DNA of 64,000 nucleotides from Ariolimax columbianus. Lineage: Eukaryota > Mollusca > Gastropoda > Stylommatophora > Arionidae. Location: positions 52,744,404-52,808,403 of the forward strand of contig JAVGWX010000013.1 in assembly GCA_036924085.1 (NCBI GenBank), in the 5' to 3' direction. Below the pieces are notes generated by a model. That model did no database searches and had not been told where the DNA came from. It saw only the letters and a list, made by a program, of their open reading frames with translations. Position numbers and translations under genes: made by a program. Of the stretch, positions 1 through 10,657 are shown in pieces; positions within the stretch are counted from its first letter, which is position 1; every line of letters starts with the position of its first letter.

Positions 1-700
1 GCCCAGTCAATAATAACCTGCAATACCAGATTTGAACAGACGATACAAAGCTGATACGGAAGCTGGAGAGCAGCCTCTCTGATCTGGAAACGACTAGACT
101 TCGTTCTGGTCACTTACCAGCAGGTCTAGTCTAACAAATGAATCTAAGCGCAGAAGAAAGTTCATAAAAATATATCGAAAGTGTTGATAAATGTTCACCA
201 TCGATAATGTTAATAATGTTTTCATCTCGAGTAAATCATTTATGGCGGATTCTTGTGACTCGTGCAACAAGAGCGACGAACGCCTACAGCAACGTCAAGT
301 AAGCACATTTTGAAAGCATCTTGCCCTTGACTTCCAATGTTTAAACCTAATAAGACCCTTGGTAGGTGCTGCCACAATTCATTGGATTAATGCATGCATG
401 CTTCGATAATGTTAGTCTGCTTCTCTCACGGAATAACCTGAAGCATTTTTGGGGGAAAAAACCATCACTAAAAACAGCTTCTTTACCACTAATTGTATTG
501 TTATTTTGCTTAAGCTCATCTAGATGTAATTCAGTGCAACTGAATCCATGCTTTAGTAACATTGATAAGCTGAACTTATCGAATTTCCATAGCTGTCATA
601 AAAGGTTGCTTGATACATATTAGAGACGGAAGTTCATCAATTTGAAACTGGTAACTTGAATTATATTTAACATTGACAAATGCGCATATGTTAAGATATA
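1..700. other. No recognisable feature
   Basis: AT-rich sequence with only short chance reading frames. I see no domain, repeat family or splice-site pair I can support here. Confidence 0.5.
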
Positions 701-711
701 CAGGAATATCA

Positions 712-765
712 AGACTTGATGTAGGTGGAGTGTCAGTAAATAACCTCACATTTGCGAATGACAGC
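712..765 (+). mobile_element. Tiny LINE reverse transcriptase relic (motif C)
   Basis: The plus strand reads VGGVSVNNLTFAND at 721-762. It aligns with the motif C region of the LINE at 5900-6000 (IGGVSINNLRYAGN), where intact family members carry ADD. Only about 50 bp is convincing; both sides have lost similarity. The call is inferred from similarity to the neighbouring element. Confidence 0.5.
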
Positions 766-984
766 TCAAGATGGCGCCACACTTTTCAAATCAGGTTTAA
801 GTTGTGTGTTTCATGATGGATTATTTACCACAGACGGTAAACCATACAATTGCAACATGACTGCGTGGAAAGTATTTCTGGCCGTTTCATTTGTCATTCT
901 GAAGCATTATGACACACGATATACAGCTGTCTGAAATCGGTAATCCTGGTATTCAATCAGGCAAAGGAAGTGGCTGACGCCAGG

Positions 985-1990
985 TAGTCAAATGTTTAAA
1001 CGATGTAGCGGTCTTTTGCTGGTGTACCATGTTTGACCAATGGTTTTACTCAGACCATCTCTCCATTTCATTGGAGGAAATCCTCGTTGGCGCTTAAAGT
1101 TGTAGAACACCAACACGTCACCTTTCCTGACCATCTGTTGTGCGGCAGACGCATCACGTGCTCCACCTATCTTCATTTTTATTAACAATACAGCAACTAC
1201 GGCGTCATTGAAGACTGTTCGATGTCTGATTTCAGTCTTGCTAATTCGGTCACGTAAGAGCGACTTTCAATTCGCTCCATTTCCCTTCTCTTCTCTGAAT
1301 TTGTTTTTCGTAGGCTCCTTACCTCGCTGCCATAAATCATGGCTGGAATAACCTTGCCGTAAAAGGTGAGGGTTCTTGCTTTGTTGTTTCTCATCTCTTG
1401 GAGAGTATACGAACCATCCTGCTGCTATCCTGCGCGGAACCACGCAATTTATAGTTGTGGGGGAACCAGGCAATTTATAGTTGTGGGGGAGTTTGTAATT
1501 TCTTGGCCCATGTAATTGTTTTCATTTGAATAATTTCCTAACCGCAGTCCATGGTTCAGTATATATATATTGGGTTTTCTTGCTATTGGTTTTAAGGCAT
1601 ATTGATTCACTTGCTTCGTTGAGCTCATTTAGTCATTGCTCAGCCTCTAGCGACACTGTGACTGAGGATGACTTTGGCATCAGCAAACATTAGGTGGTTG
1701 AGCATTGTCTCAGTCTATTCTGATACATGCGATTTTCCATTTTAGTTTTCTAAAGACTTCCCCAAGGGCTGCTGTGAGTTTTAAGGAGATTGTATCGCCC
1801 TGATAACGTTACGTTGTATTGGTATGTTGATTGGCTGGTAGAATATGGTAATCGCCGTTGAACAGTCCTCATTTATCTCTTCCTTCAGCTGGCAATACTT
1901 TTTTTAATGCCCTGATTTCTCAAGGCATTGACTGCTGATGTTATTCCAATTCTGTCGAAGGCTTTTTCATAGTCTACAAACACAAACACA
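985..1990 (-). mobile_element. Decayed LINE reverse transcriptase and C-terminal region
   Basis: Read on the minus strand, three LINE landmarks appear in the right order. Motif A reads FVDYEKAFDRIG (about 1950-1988). A decayed motif C reads NHLMFADA (about 1680-1705) with the last Asp lost. The thumb and C-terminal part follow: IPAMIYGSEV near 1320-1350, then MKWRDGLSKTIGQTW near 1020-1070. Frameshifts and stops separate the blocks, so this is a dead fragment. The 5' endonuclease part is missing. Confidence 0.75.
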
Positions 1991-2065
1991 ACCCAACACA
2001 AACACGCACGCACAAACACAAACACACATACACACTCACGTGTGTGTGTGTATATATATATATAT
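1975..2065. repeat. CA/TG-rich microsatellite with TA tract
   Basis: A run of ACACAAACACAAC-type units (1978-2038) is followed by (TG)n and (TA)n (2039-2065). Confidence 0.9.
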
Positions 2066-2509
2066 CAACAAACAACTGCTTCTTTAGTTGTGTTTGGGGC
2101 AACCAAAGACTATGGAAGCAACCATAGAAACCGTCTGCGTACGGATTACTGGAATATCCATTTCTATAATATATGGCGAGTTGTGTGGATGAATCGTGAA
2201 GATCAACTGTTTCCGAAGCGGGACAGCAAAGTGTGGGGCATATAAGAGAACTATCCGCACACACAAACACGATAAGACTAGTCATATTGAAAGAGATTAT
2301 GACCACCATGAATTCGCTGTTTAACATGCAATGGAAGAAACAGGAAGGAATACAATCGTGCAGATACTTCCTGGTTTCTTGTGGAAACATCTGATGTTCA
2401 TTTTAACATGAAAGAGGCACCACCGCTAGTAAGTAAGGAGGTCTATAGTAACGCATATTTCCCAAGTTCTGAGGAAAGGACGTTTTGTGAGAAAGACGAA
2501 GTGAAAACT

Positions 2510-3262
2510 GGCAGGAGACATACAACTTGGAACTTGGAATGTTCGGAAGTTGAACTAGAAAAGAAACCTTGATTATGTGATTTCAGTGGCCAGTACTATG
2601 TAACTTGATGCATTGGGTGTGGCGCAGACATGATATAGAGACGCCTGATACACTATGACAGATCAACATACTTGGAATACATTCCATGGGAGAGAGATAT
2701 GAACATATACCTCAAGAGCAAAATGGTGAAGACATAGAAGAGTATTATGAGAACTTTCATCGTACCCTCAAAGCAATATAATCTACTGATGTTCTTATAG
2801 TAATGGGAGATACGAACTCCAAACTAAGAAAAGGCAAACACAAGAATATAGAAGATCAATTTGGAGTTGACAAATGAAACGACAGAGGAGATAGGTTGAT
2901 ACATTTCTGTGAAGAGTACCCCTGAGTTTATTGTAACACATCTTTCCAATAATCTCCAAGAAGATTATGCACGTGGAAAAGTCTAGGAGATATTAGTAAG
3001 AAATTGTGTTGAATCATATATTTTAAAAACGGTGTCACAGTGGCAATAACTTAACTAGGTGTATGTATTAATTCCGATCATAATTCTGTAAGACTCCCAA
3101 ATAGATATATAAGCACAAAAACAGCTGGAAATTAAATGCAAATATATGTTATGTGAGTAAAAAATAAATATGATGGCGCACTGTCAAAAGGTATGGAACA
3201 ATACGAAAGAGGAAGCTCAGAAGAAGATCTAAACACTAAGTGGGACTGTCTAAAAAAAAGTA
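2510..3262 (+). mobile_element. LINE endonuclease half, 5' part of a split element
   Basis: The plus strand shows an APE-type endonuclease in broken frames. GTWNVRKLN at about 2527-2553 is the usual start of the LINE endonuclease. IVMGDTNSKL (about 2797-2826) is the MGDFN-type catalytic motif. A block equivalent to NDRGDRLIHFCEE is at about 2878-2916. SSEEDLNTKWDCLKKS at about 3211-3258 is the linker before the reverse transcriptase. Homology stops at about 3262, where a minus-strand LINE 3' end begins, and resumes near 5020. I read this as one element split by a later insertion. Several stops make it non-functional. Confidence 0.75.
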
Positions 3263-3640
3263 TCAGTTCAGTTCATCCCGTAACCCATCAGGTCGTTGGG
3301 GCACACTTGAAGGCACTCCCACAATCCCACGCCATCTCTCTCTGTCCGCTGCCGCCAGTTGTGCCTCACTGGAACGAAGGTTTGACCACTCAGTGATGAT
3401 GTCTGCCCATCTCTTCCTTGGACGACCCTGCCCTCTCTTGCCTGGTACAGAACCGTGCAGTATCGAATTTGTAATATCACTGGACCTCGTGACGTGCCCA
3501 TACCAAGCCATCTTTCGCCTTTTGATAGGTGTGAACAGATCATCAAAAGGCCCAATTACGTTTTCCACTCTTTGTCGTATTTCTACATTCGTGACACGAT
3601 TCTACACAATGATACAAGTATATAGGTAGCGAATTAAACT
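3263..3640 (-). mobile_element. LINE 3' end (C-terminal domain) inserted into another LINE
   Basis: The minus strand encodes an open stretch of 101 residues with the pattern IKRRKMAWYGHVTRSS, then GKRGQGRPRKRWADIITEW, then SVPQRPDGLRDELN. That is the C-terminal end of the same family as the LINE at 50487-53650. Its 3' end borders a short TTCAG-type repeat, matching the (TGACC)n tail of that family. It is 5'-truncated near 3640 and lies inside the plus-strand LINE. Confidence 0.85.
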
Positions 3641-3682
3641 ACCGATAGATAAGTTTAAGAAACATCCAGTCTGGATGACATA

Positions 3683-3795
3683 CTTCTTCTTCTTCTTCAT
3701 CGTACGCTGTTTACAGCGATATTTACGTTGCACTGTTTTATTTTGTTAAGCCTGTGGCTCGGTGCATCCGATTTCAACAGGCGTTTCTGTAGGGT
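3683..3795 (-). mobile_element. 3' part of a SINE with (GAA)n tail
   Basis: On the minus strand, a core resembling ATCGGATGCACCGAGCC (about 3745-3775) leads to AACAGTGCAACG and ends in (GAA)5 (plus-strand cttcttcttcttcttc, 3683-3698). The core matches SINE copies at 62766-62998 and 56509-56760. The tRNA-like head is missing in this copy. Confidence 0.6.
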
Positions 3796-3894
3796 TGTTT
3801 TTGGTCAGAGTTGTTAGGGAGTTGTCTTGCAGGACTATCGAGTCTTCCCTACTCGTGTCTATAGGGTTTGGCAATGATATGATGGACTATGTAC

Positions 3895-4185
3895 TAGTTT
3901 GTACTATCCCAGAAGAGAGGCAGTCAAGTGTGACTGTGTCCCAGGATCGTCACGTCCTGCCAGAAACGTAGCATATGCATGTGAGTGAGGTATCTCTTTG
4001 CTCCCTTTATTTTCTCGGCTCATCTGCAGTGATGGTACGCCTAGCATTCCCCGCCACCCGGGAGGTTGTCACAATAGGGCAGGAGGTGCAATATCCGCTG
4101 GACTGCATCTCTTCTGCGTCCATTGGGATGACTGATAGCAGACAGAGGCAAAGAGCGAGGCAGGAGTGCATTTAACCAGGTGCAT
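3895..4185 (-). repeat. Dispersed repeat, also at 42525-42790
   Basis: About 270 bp is closely similar to 42525-42790. Shared blocks include AGAAGAGAGGCAGTC, CCTGCCAGAAACGTAGCATA and GATGGTACGCCTAGCATTCC. At 42.5 kb the same sequence lies directly upstream (minus sense) of an I-like LINE endonuclease, so it is probably the 5' untranslated region of a LINE. Here it is joined to 28S rRNA-derived sequence. Confidence 0.8.
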
Positions 4186-4383
4186 TTCTGCGGCTCGACC
4201 GGGCCGGGCTGAGACGCAAGCCCCAGCCATGTCGTAGCCTCCCATCACAGCGGTGCTGAGATTTGGGGCGGGATTCTGGCTTAGAGGCGTTCGGCCGTAG
4301 TCCCTCAGATGGCAGCTTCGCACCATTGGCTTATCAGCCAAGCACGTGGACCAAATGTCAGCGACCTGTGATTCCTCTCGAAG
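4186..4383 (-). pseudogene. 28S rRNA fragment A (3' end of the gene)
   Basis: On the minus strand this matches the conserved end of 28S rRNA. It begins inside the sarcin-ricin region (plus strand CCTCTCGA), runs through the block read on plus as GCACCATTGGCTTATCAGCC and the block GCGGGATTCTGGCTTAGAGG, and continues to the 3' terminus. Substitutions in normally invariant positions and truncation to about 200 bp show a pseudogene fragment. It is followed by a second, longer copy in the same orientation. Confidence 0.85.
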
Positions 4384-4625
4384 GAGTGCATTTGACCAGG
4401 GGACAAGCCTGGTCATGGCACGGAGATGTTGTACGCCTGGTGTGCGGACATATCTCATGGTCAAGGGTTGAGTCTCAGCAGTTCGCAGTGAGGTAGCTGA
4501 TCTACTGCTTAAGACACCCTGACCGAGAACTAAGTATTTTACTAGTGGTTTCATACCTCATCGCCGTATGGGGTGAGTATCGCGCAGCTTCACGCCCGCT
4601 TTGATCGGCGGACGGCAGAGATCTC
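4384..4625. other. Spacer between two 28S fragments
   Basis: GC-richer sequence that starts with a near repeat of GGAGTGCATTTAACCAGG (also at 4164). I cannot place the rest on 28S rRNA or on a known repeat. It may be rDNA spacer or part of the composite element. Confidence 0.4.
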
Positions 4626-4930
4626 TTTCTGCGGCTCGACCAGGTCGGGCTAAGACGCGAGCCCCAGGTCCCAACCATATCGTAGCCTCCCATCACCGTG
4701 GTGCGGAGATTTAGGGCGGGATTCCGGCTTAGAGGCGTTCGGCCGTAATCCCTCACATGGTAGACTCGCGCCATTGGCTTATGGGCCTAGTACGTGGACA
4801 AATGTCTGCGACTCCTCTCGAATTGCGCAGGATTACCGTAGCAACACCCTGTCATTTGTAGGGTAAGACTGACCTGTCTTCTGAAGGTCTAATACCAGCA
4901 CCCGTTCACTATTAGACCCAACGAATCAAT
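4626..4930 (-). pseudogene. 28S rRNA fragment B, including a mutated sarcin-ricin loop
   Basis: This is the longer copy of the same 28S region. Read on the minus strand it covers the block around GGTCTAATAGTGAACGGGTG, CAGGTCAGTCTTACCCTAC, a sarcin-ricin loop changed from the universal AGTACGAGAGGA to AATTCGAGAGGA, then the conserved end down to a GC-rich 3' terminus equivalent to that of fragment A. The changed loop argues against a working rRNA. It starts about 110 bases further upstream in 28S than fragment A. Confidence 0.87.
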
Positions 4931-5019
4931 AGAGGGGATGACATACGATATATTGAGACAAATAAAGGAAAGAAAGCGGGCAAAAAACATTACAGAATAC
5001 AGCCTTTTTTAACAATGCG

Positions 5020-6060
5020 ATTAGGAATATATGCCGATGTGTTTAAGAATTGAATCAAAATTAAAAGTAGTAGAAGACTTGGAAAAAAAGCCCAACACGA
5101 GAGCTAATGCATGCAGAAATAAAACATTGTTCAAGCACGACAAGACTGGCTCAAGGCAGAGGATGCAGTAAGAACAAGAATGGAGACATCTTACATGATG
5201 GGAAAGATGTATCAAACAGGTGGGCGGGATCTACACTTCAACTGTTCGACGACAACAGACGAGACAAACAATCACAGTTTAATACATACAACCGAAGCAA
5301 GCTGATCAGAAAAAAGAAAACAATAAAAGATATGAAAAAAGCAGCAGGAATGGATACAATAAATATAGATATGATAGAAGCTCTAGAAAAATTCGGTGTA
5401 GATAAAATCATCTATCTCTACTGTGACATCTACAATATGGCATATAAACCGAGCGACCAGATTACATCTGTCTGTATAATACTAATGAATTGGGCACGTG
5501 CAAGCGAATATTCCGATTTTAGACAAATCCACCTGATAAGATACATCATTAAGATGTTGCTGAAAATCATACAGAATAAGGGAATGAGAAGTAGAATCAG
5601 CAACAAAGTTCAGGATGAACAATTTGCATTTAGACAGAGCAGCGAAACACGAGATGCAATTTTCGGTACCTATAGATATAAAAAGGCCTTTAACAGAGTC
5701 AGGCATTCGAAATTAATTCATGTCTCAGAAACAGATATATATGGAAAAGACACAAGCACACTCAGTAACGTGTACTGGTAGCAAACTGCCACTGTAAAAT
5801 ACGATATGCTTTACTCACCATGTAAAAAAAAAAAAGAAAAAGAAGATTGTGCGACAAGGATGGGTACTGTCCCTTTGTTTGTTTAAGATTTGCAAATTTG
5901 TCGACAGATAAAGGAAATACCAGGACTCATTATTGGTGGAGTATCAATAAATAATCTCAGATATGCGGGTAACACAGTTCTGCTGGCTCAACTACGGGAA
6001 TTGTTGATTCAAATGAAGAACAAAAGTCAGGTGTATGGATTGGACATTAACACTGAGTTG
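5020..6060 (+). mobile_element. LINE reverse transcriptase half, 3' part of the split element
   Basis: This continues the element begun at 2510. An open stretch at 5107-5781 covers the linker (NKNGDILHDGKDVSNRWAG), the fingers (MKKAAGMDTINIDMIEALEK), IKMLLKIIQNKGMRSRISNK, and a motif A remnant (KKAFNRVRHSKL) in which the first catalytic Asp has been lost with the deleted start of the motif. After a frame change near 5781 come a motif B relic (IVRQGWVLSL, about 5845-5875) and motif C (INNLRYAGNTVLLAQ, about 5947-5990) with ADD changed to AGN. The polymerase is therefore dead. Confidence 0.85.
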
Positions 6061-6064
6061 GGGG

Positions 6065-6347
6065 TCGATGCAGTCAAGAGGTTAAGGCACTTACCTTTCA
6101 CAGTGATTAACGGAAATGGTGGGCGATCGAATCCCGAAAGTTTCAAGCGACCCCTGGTCTCACTTCGGGTAAAATACCAGAGTGTCTGCATTCTGAGTTA
6201 CCTCTAGTGGTCTCGACCAATAGTCTTGCCATTGATGCAAGGTATCTCTAGAGAAGAGTGAGATTGATGACCACCGCATTCACTCCCTTACTATAATCCT
6301 CATACAGCACACATCACATTGTTAAGACAAAACCGTCTGATGTTGTG
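6065..6347 (+). mobile_element. tRNA-derived SINE
   Basis: An A-box-like GAGGTTAAGGC (about 6078-6088) and a B-box-like GCGATCGAATCCC (about 6123-6135) have tRNA-like spacing. They are followed by an unrelated body. The LTR element at 6352-11797 has inserted at its 3' side. The head plus body layout is typical of Pol III SINEs; I cannot name the family. Confidence 0.5.
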
Positions 6348-6351
6348 GTAA
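6348..6351. repeat. Target site duplication GTAA, left copy
   Basis: GTAA directly precedes the left LTR and recurs at 11798-11801 directly after the right LTR. Confidence 0.85.
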
Positions 6352-7288
6352 TGTAACAGACCCTCTGCTTGTCCTGGCCGTGATCTAACTTAGAACCATT
6401 CTCACACTCATCCACATCATCATGACCATACTCAGTAAATGACATATCACACATCAGGTGGCATATTTATTAAATCATACTCATATCATAGAATGAGTAG
6501 AGAAATTACAAACACAATATAATACATATCTTAACTAAACATTCTACTAAAACGGGAATTGTAAGCATTAGCTATTGATGGAATTCCCAACTATCTAAAA
6601 ACCCAGTTCTATTGCCTTGCAATTGCATCACACACACATCGCCTTAACTGCGTCTTCAACACACCTTATCAGATACTCTTCCTCACTGAAATCCCCTCAG
6701 GTGGGCGATCTCGACATACTCGTTCACAATGTGTCCTTGCTTACAAACACACGTTCAGATTATCTATTAATGCAAAACTCACACACCTATTTGAGCGACC
6801 CTGTTCTATCACTAAACATTTGTCCAACAGTCTATCAATCGCTCCTCTACCTAAGTCGGTGAGTTAAACATCCTATCCACATTCAGTCTCTCTCTCTCCC
6901 ATACAGCCTCTCTCTATCTAGCCTCTCCATCTCTCATCCAGCCCCCTGAGCTAAACTTTGTCTCGAGTTATATATCCTCAAGCAAGGCCAGAGCTTGACC
7001 AATCGATCTCAGGTATGGTCATCTTCAATTCCAATTGGAACGAAACACTTTGCACACCTGTCACTCATTCTCTCGCAGCAAGCCCCGTTGCCAATTTCGT
7101 CTGTCAATCAATCTCCCCCTACCAAAATCGGAAGGCCAGTGGTCAGTTTCTATCTGTCCACATTCCTTAACCCAACTCTGTTCTCCTTTGCTGAGATAGT
7201 GAGTGACCTTGACATGCATTCATGTAGCTTTAAGCTTTAACATGTTCAGGCATCCTAAACTCCCCTTGCTCCGGCGGGAACTGTTACA
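6352..7288 (-). repeat. Left LTR (3' LTR of the element)
   Basis: 937 bp beginning TGTAACA and ending TGTTACA, a perfect 7-bp inverted pair with the canonical TG...CA ends. Minus-strand TATATAA lies near 6967-6975, and minus-strand AATAAA lies near 6467-6473, about 115 bp from the LTR end. These fit a U3 promoter and a poly(A) signal. Confidence 0.93.
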
Positions 7289-7300
7289 TTACCTCCCTAA
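7289..7300 (-). promoter_or_regulatory. Polypurine tract
   Basis: The minus strand reads TAGGGAGGTAA directly upstream of the left LTR. This is the expected place for the plus-strand primer of a minus-oriented LTR element. Confidence 0.6.
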
Positions 7301-8990
7301 ACTACAGACCGAAACATGGATGGTCATTTTTTTCATCTGGCAAATGACCACCATTTTCGTCTCTACTATCCAAAATGTAAACACTACTCCTGTTTACAAC
7401 TTCACTCACATCGTACATGCATAAAAAGACATGTCATTTGATACATATAAACTTTTTGTAATACATACACAATCAATACAAGCAGAAGAAAAACACTGTG
7501 GCTGGGCGTTTTTACAACACAAACCACCACTTTTACATCGTTTTGCAGTCAAATACACCAAAGTCTGTCCCTGCGGGACCTTGAACTCATCAAAACAGAA
7601 ACACCTTAAGGAATTCTCCTTACTCATTTGAGGTCAACATACCTCGCCCTGTTTCCCGTGCCTTCCTCTAAGGACACGAACCTTCATTGTTACACTCGAC
7701 CAGTTCAGGTCAATTTTCTCAGGCGGTCTCATTACAAGCCTGGCCGACGATTCACTTCATACTAACTCCTGTGAGGCCACGAATTTACGTGGGTTATCCT
7801 CAGGCTAGTTGTCACTGTCTTTCTTGACAGCTATCCCCTCTCAAAGAAAACAGCAAAATTCTTTATGTTTCCCACAAAAACGATATTTGACAACATATGT
7901 CATAGTCAATATTAAAACTTCTGATCAATGTAGTCTTCTCTGCAAAGACTCCACATACATGTGATTCTGGAACTCGTGGTGACTTGTGCTTGCGGAGGCC
8001 TACAGTCTGGATGAGATATACTGCTCTGTAGATCACCTAAATAACCTGTATCAAATACCTGTAAACATGATGATTCAACAACAACAAAAAAAACAACAAC
8101 AAAATAAAGAAAAATTCAATGCATACTATATCGACCATACAACCCACTAAAAATGCAAGTAATACCATTAGTCAAAACCCAAACACCAAATGCAAATGTC
8201 AAAATATTTGCACACAAAAACATGATCAAATGCCATCAACCTTCACTCCTGCTCGTGCCCCACAGATGAGCACCTGTTAATGCCCCCTTCAAAAGATACT
8301 AAACTATGACTACGTTGTAACTTAATCAGATACTAAACTATGTCACTAAACTATGACTAAGTTCTAATTTAATCAGATACTAAACTATGTCACTAAATCA
8401 GATACTAAACTATGTCACTAAACTATGACTAAGTTCTAACTTAATCAGATACTAAACTATGTCTGAGTCAAAAGTCAAAAACCGAATCGTCCACCTGTCG
8501 AATTACGTCATGCTGTAACCCTACTAGTCCAGGTGCAGTCTTTGTCCCGAGGAATCAAAACCGAGTGTTGTGATCTAACTATTTCACCGTTGTTTCCCCA
8601 ATTTCCCCGCATCAAAGCTACCTGGTCAGATATTAACCGAAGGCATCGCGTCCACGTGTTACCTTGCGTCACGTAATCATTACCTGGCGCATCCAGCTAT
8701 CCTGCGTCTCTCGTTCGTTCTGTCCGTTTCTCTGGTCGGAAATGTCCCTTTGATCTCGGTCAGTCTTCGCTTCAGACTGACCGTCCGCTCATTGTCTGGC
8801 GTGTACTTCAGACAACGAATTCAAAGGAATTTTTAACATCTGGTCATTCCTCCTTCTCTATACCCTACCCCCTAATTATCCAAATCTCCGTTTCCCAAGG
8901 ATAACGGTAGATGAAACAAATTTTATGCAAATGCATACATTAACTGGAGTTTCACATGATAGCCCATGTGTGTAAGTACTCCACACGACT
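7300..8990. other. Non-coding internal region of the LTR element
   Basis: Reading frames are short. I find no polymerase, integrase or envelope-like motif on either strand. A CAA-rich stretch lies at 8079-8115 and a short tandem repeat at 8295-8465. Confidence 0.6.
8295..8465. repeat. Imperfect tandem repeat in the LTR element
   Basis: Units built on GATACTAAACTATG and ACTAAGTTCTAACTTAATCA alternate about four times with partial internal duplications. Confidence 0.75.
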
Positions 8991-10550
8991 TTACCTAATT
9001 CCATTTCTGATTTCCATGTTTTTGGCTAGCGTCAGTAAACATTGCATCAACCGTTCCTTATCACTACTGCTTATTTTAACCAGACTATGCGTTGCCCCAT
9101 CAGCTGTCTCTGATTGCTGCGCGATTTCCTCCTGTAAAACGCCCATCGTCTGGTCTGTTTGTTTCACGGTTGTTTGGTTCGTACCCACCGGTTCTCTGGT
9201 AGTGTTACGTACACTTACATCGTCCGCTACTTCAGCCTTCCGTCCATCTGTATTCACTATTTGTGGGAAATACCTTTCACACTGTTCGTTTGACTGTTGG
9301 CTTATCTCGAACTGAGATCTTTTCTTCATCTTTGCTTCGATGACTGGTTCGCTGTCCTGGCTGTGGTTAACCTGTCTTTCCCTTTTCTTCGTTTTCCTTA
9401 GAAACTCTGTTCCTCCTTTGTTGGCTGCTGTTGGTGCGTCCGTTTCGCATTCCAACTGTGCGTCATTCCCACTTCCTTCCTCGGTGGCCGAAAGGTTGTC
9501 TCTTCTTTCGGTCTGTTCAACAACTTCTCCCGCATGGCTAGAACCTGGCTTGGGTGGGCACGAAACCATAGCTGGTCCTGCCACCATTCCTCCTCCTCTC
9601 CTTTCTTCTTTATCTGACGAATCTCTGACTATTTCCTTGTTCGATTCTTCGTCGACTTTAACTAATGTTCTACCAGGCTTGACCACAAGTTCCTGGTAAA
9701 CTTGGCTCCTTTCAGCACGCCCGACCATGTTAATCGACGTAATACCTTCTTCCTGAATTCTCGGCCTACACTGTCCGATGCGGTAACATTTTATCTGGAC
9801 CTCTGAGCGAACGTTTGTTTCGTTTGCATTGCGTAACCTGCCCTTCGTCCCTAACTTTTCTGGATACACAAAACCTGTATCTCTTTCTTTCTGTCCATCC
9901 GCCTCGTGCTCAAAGTCTCTTTGATAGCTCCTGTTCTGCCTCTCCATCTGTAACCGTGCAAAAGGCCTCTTGTGGGCTAAGAATCTGCCCGATTCAAACT
10001 TCTGCCCAACCATTCCTCCTCCTCTCACTTGACTTGGCCTCTGCACCTGGGTCAAACTCCAACCCTTTTCGCAACCTCTTTCCAGTCGTCCACACACGTC
10101 CGTCCTGAGATTTCCACCTCTGTCCCTCCACGGATCGGAATGTGGAAGTAGTACGGGCTTCCTACTCACTTTCCTACCACTCTGTCCCCTTCCACAATAC
10201 TGGACCGTGTTTACTTCTGTGATTTCTTGATTTCTTCTCTCCTTCCTAGCTGGTTGGAAAGCTCCGTTTTCAATTTGTTGCAACAGCTGTCGCAGCTTCC
10301 ATTGGAGATCTTTTTCCTGTCTTTCCAGCCGAATAACTCTGCTTGTTAGTTCTCTTAGCTGGTTTTGTAGTTGACTTTTGTCCTCCCACTTATCGCTGAC
10401 TGTAGCTCGTGCCATGAAAGGCTTGTTTTTGACAAACAGTCCTCTTCTCCAGGAACTGTTAATATTCCGAAGAATATTAGGGCATCCGATAGACAAATGT
10501 CCAAAAGCTAGACAATGATAACATTGTTTAACATTGTCCAACCTCGACAT
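8991..10550 (-). CDS. Gag-like protein with CCHC zinc knuckle
   Basis: A minus-strand ORF of 519 residues from the first ATG (10550). Near its start, CYHCLAFGHLSIGC is a perfect C-X2-C-X4-H-X4-C knuckle, the nucleic-acid-binding motif of Gag nucleocapsids. A leucine-heptad stretch around residues 60-95 (LRELTSRVIRLERQEKDLQW) looks like a coiled coil. The rest is polar, rich in Glu, Arg, Gln and Lys, and of low complexity. The knuckle is at the N-terminus, not the C-terminus as in usual Gag. The open frame continues upstream of the ATG to a strong AG acceptor, so an upstream exon could add residues. No protease or polymerase frame follows. The protein cannot be placed in a named family from sequence alone. 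Confidence 0.75.
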   Translation of the reverse strand: MSRLDNVKQCYHCLAFGHLSIGCPNILRNINSSWRRGLFVKNKPFMARATVSDKWEDKSQLQNQLRELTSRVIRLERQEKDLQWKLRQLLQQIENGAFQPARKERRNQEITEVNTVQYCGRGQSGRKVSRKPVLLPHSDPWRDRGGNLRTDVCGRLERGCEKGWSLTQVQRPSQVRGGGMVGQKFESGRFLAHKRPFARLQMERQNRSYQRDFEHEADGQKERDTGFVYPEKLGTKGRLRNANETNVRSEVQIKCYRIGQCRPRIQEEGITSINMVGRAERSQVYQELVVKPGRTLVKVDEESNKEIVRDSSDKEERRGGGMVAGPAMVSCPPKPGSSHAGEVVEQTERRDNLSATEEGSGNDAQLECETDAPTAANKGGTEFLRKTKKRERQVNHSQDSEPVIEAKMKKRSQFEISQQSNEQCERYFPQIVNTDGRKAEVADDVSVRNTTREPVGTNQTTVKQTDQTMGVLQEEIAQQSETADGATHSLVKISSSDKERLMQCLLTLAKNMEIRNGIR

Positions 10551-10565
10551 ATTGAATAAACCCGT

Positions 10566-10657
10566 CTGGCCCACCAAAAAAATTTATAAGACTGTCAAGT
10601 ACGCACAAAGTCTTGTCAATAATACAACAATGGGTGGAAGAAAAATGTCACACTTAC
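10566..10657 (-). other. Candidate 92-nt intron in the leader of the LTR element
   Basis: The minus strand shows CTG|GTAAGTGTG at 10658/10657 and a T-rich tract ending in GGGCCAG| at 10566/10565, just upstream of the gag-like ATG. Donor and acceptor are both close to consensus. Splicing is an inference; no transcript is available. Confidence 0.45.

Noticed and set aside
4186..4930. Working 28S rRNA gene
   Set aside because: Only about 200 and 300 bp of the 3' end are present, with changes in the sarcin-ricin loop and other invariant positions.
6617..7240. Short proteins inside the LTR, present twice
   Set aside because: Their duplication simply reflects the two LTRs; no start context or domain supports coding.
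8956..10108. Plus-strand ORFs inside the LTR element
   Set aside because: They are antisense to the long minus-strand gag-like ORF and show no domain of their own.
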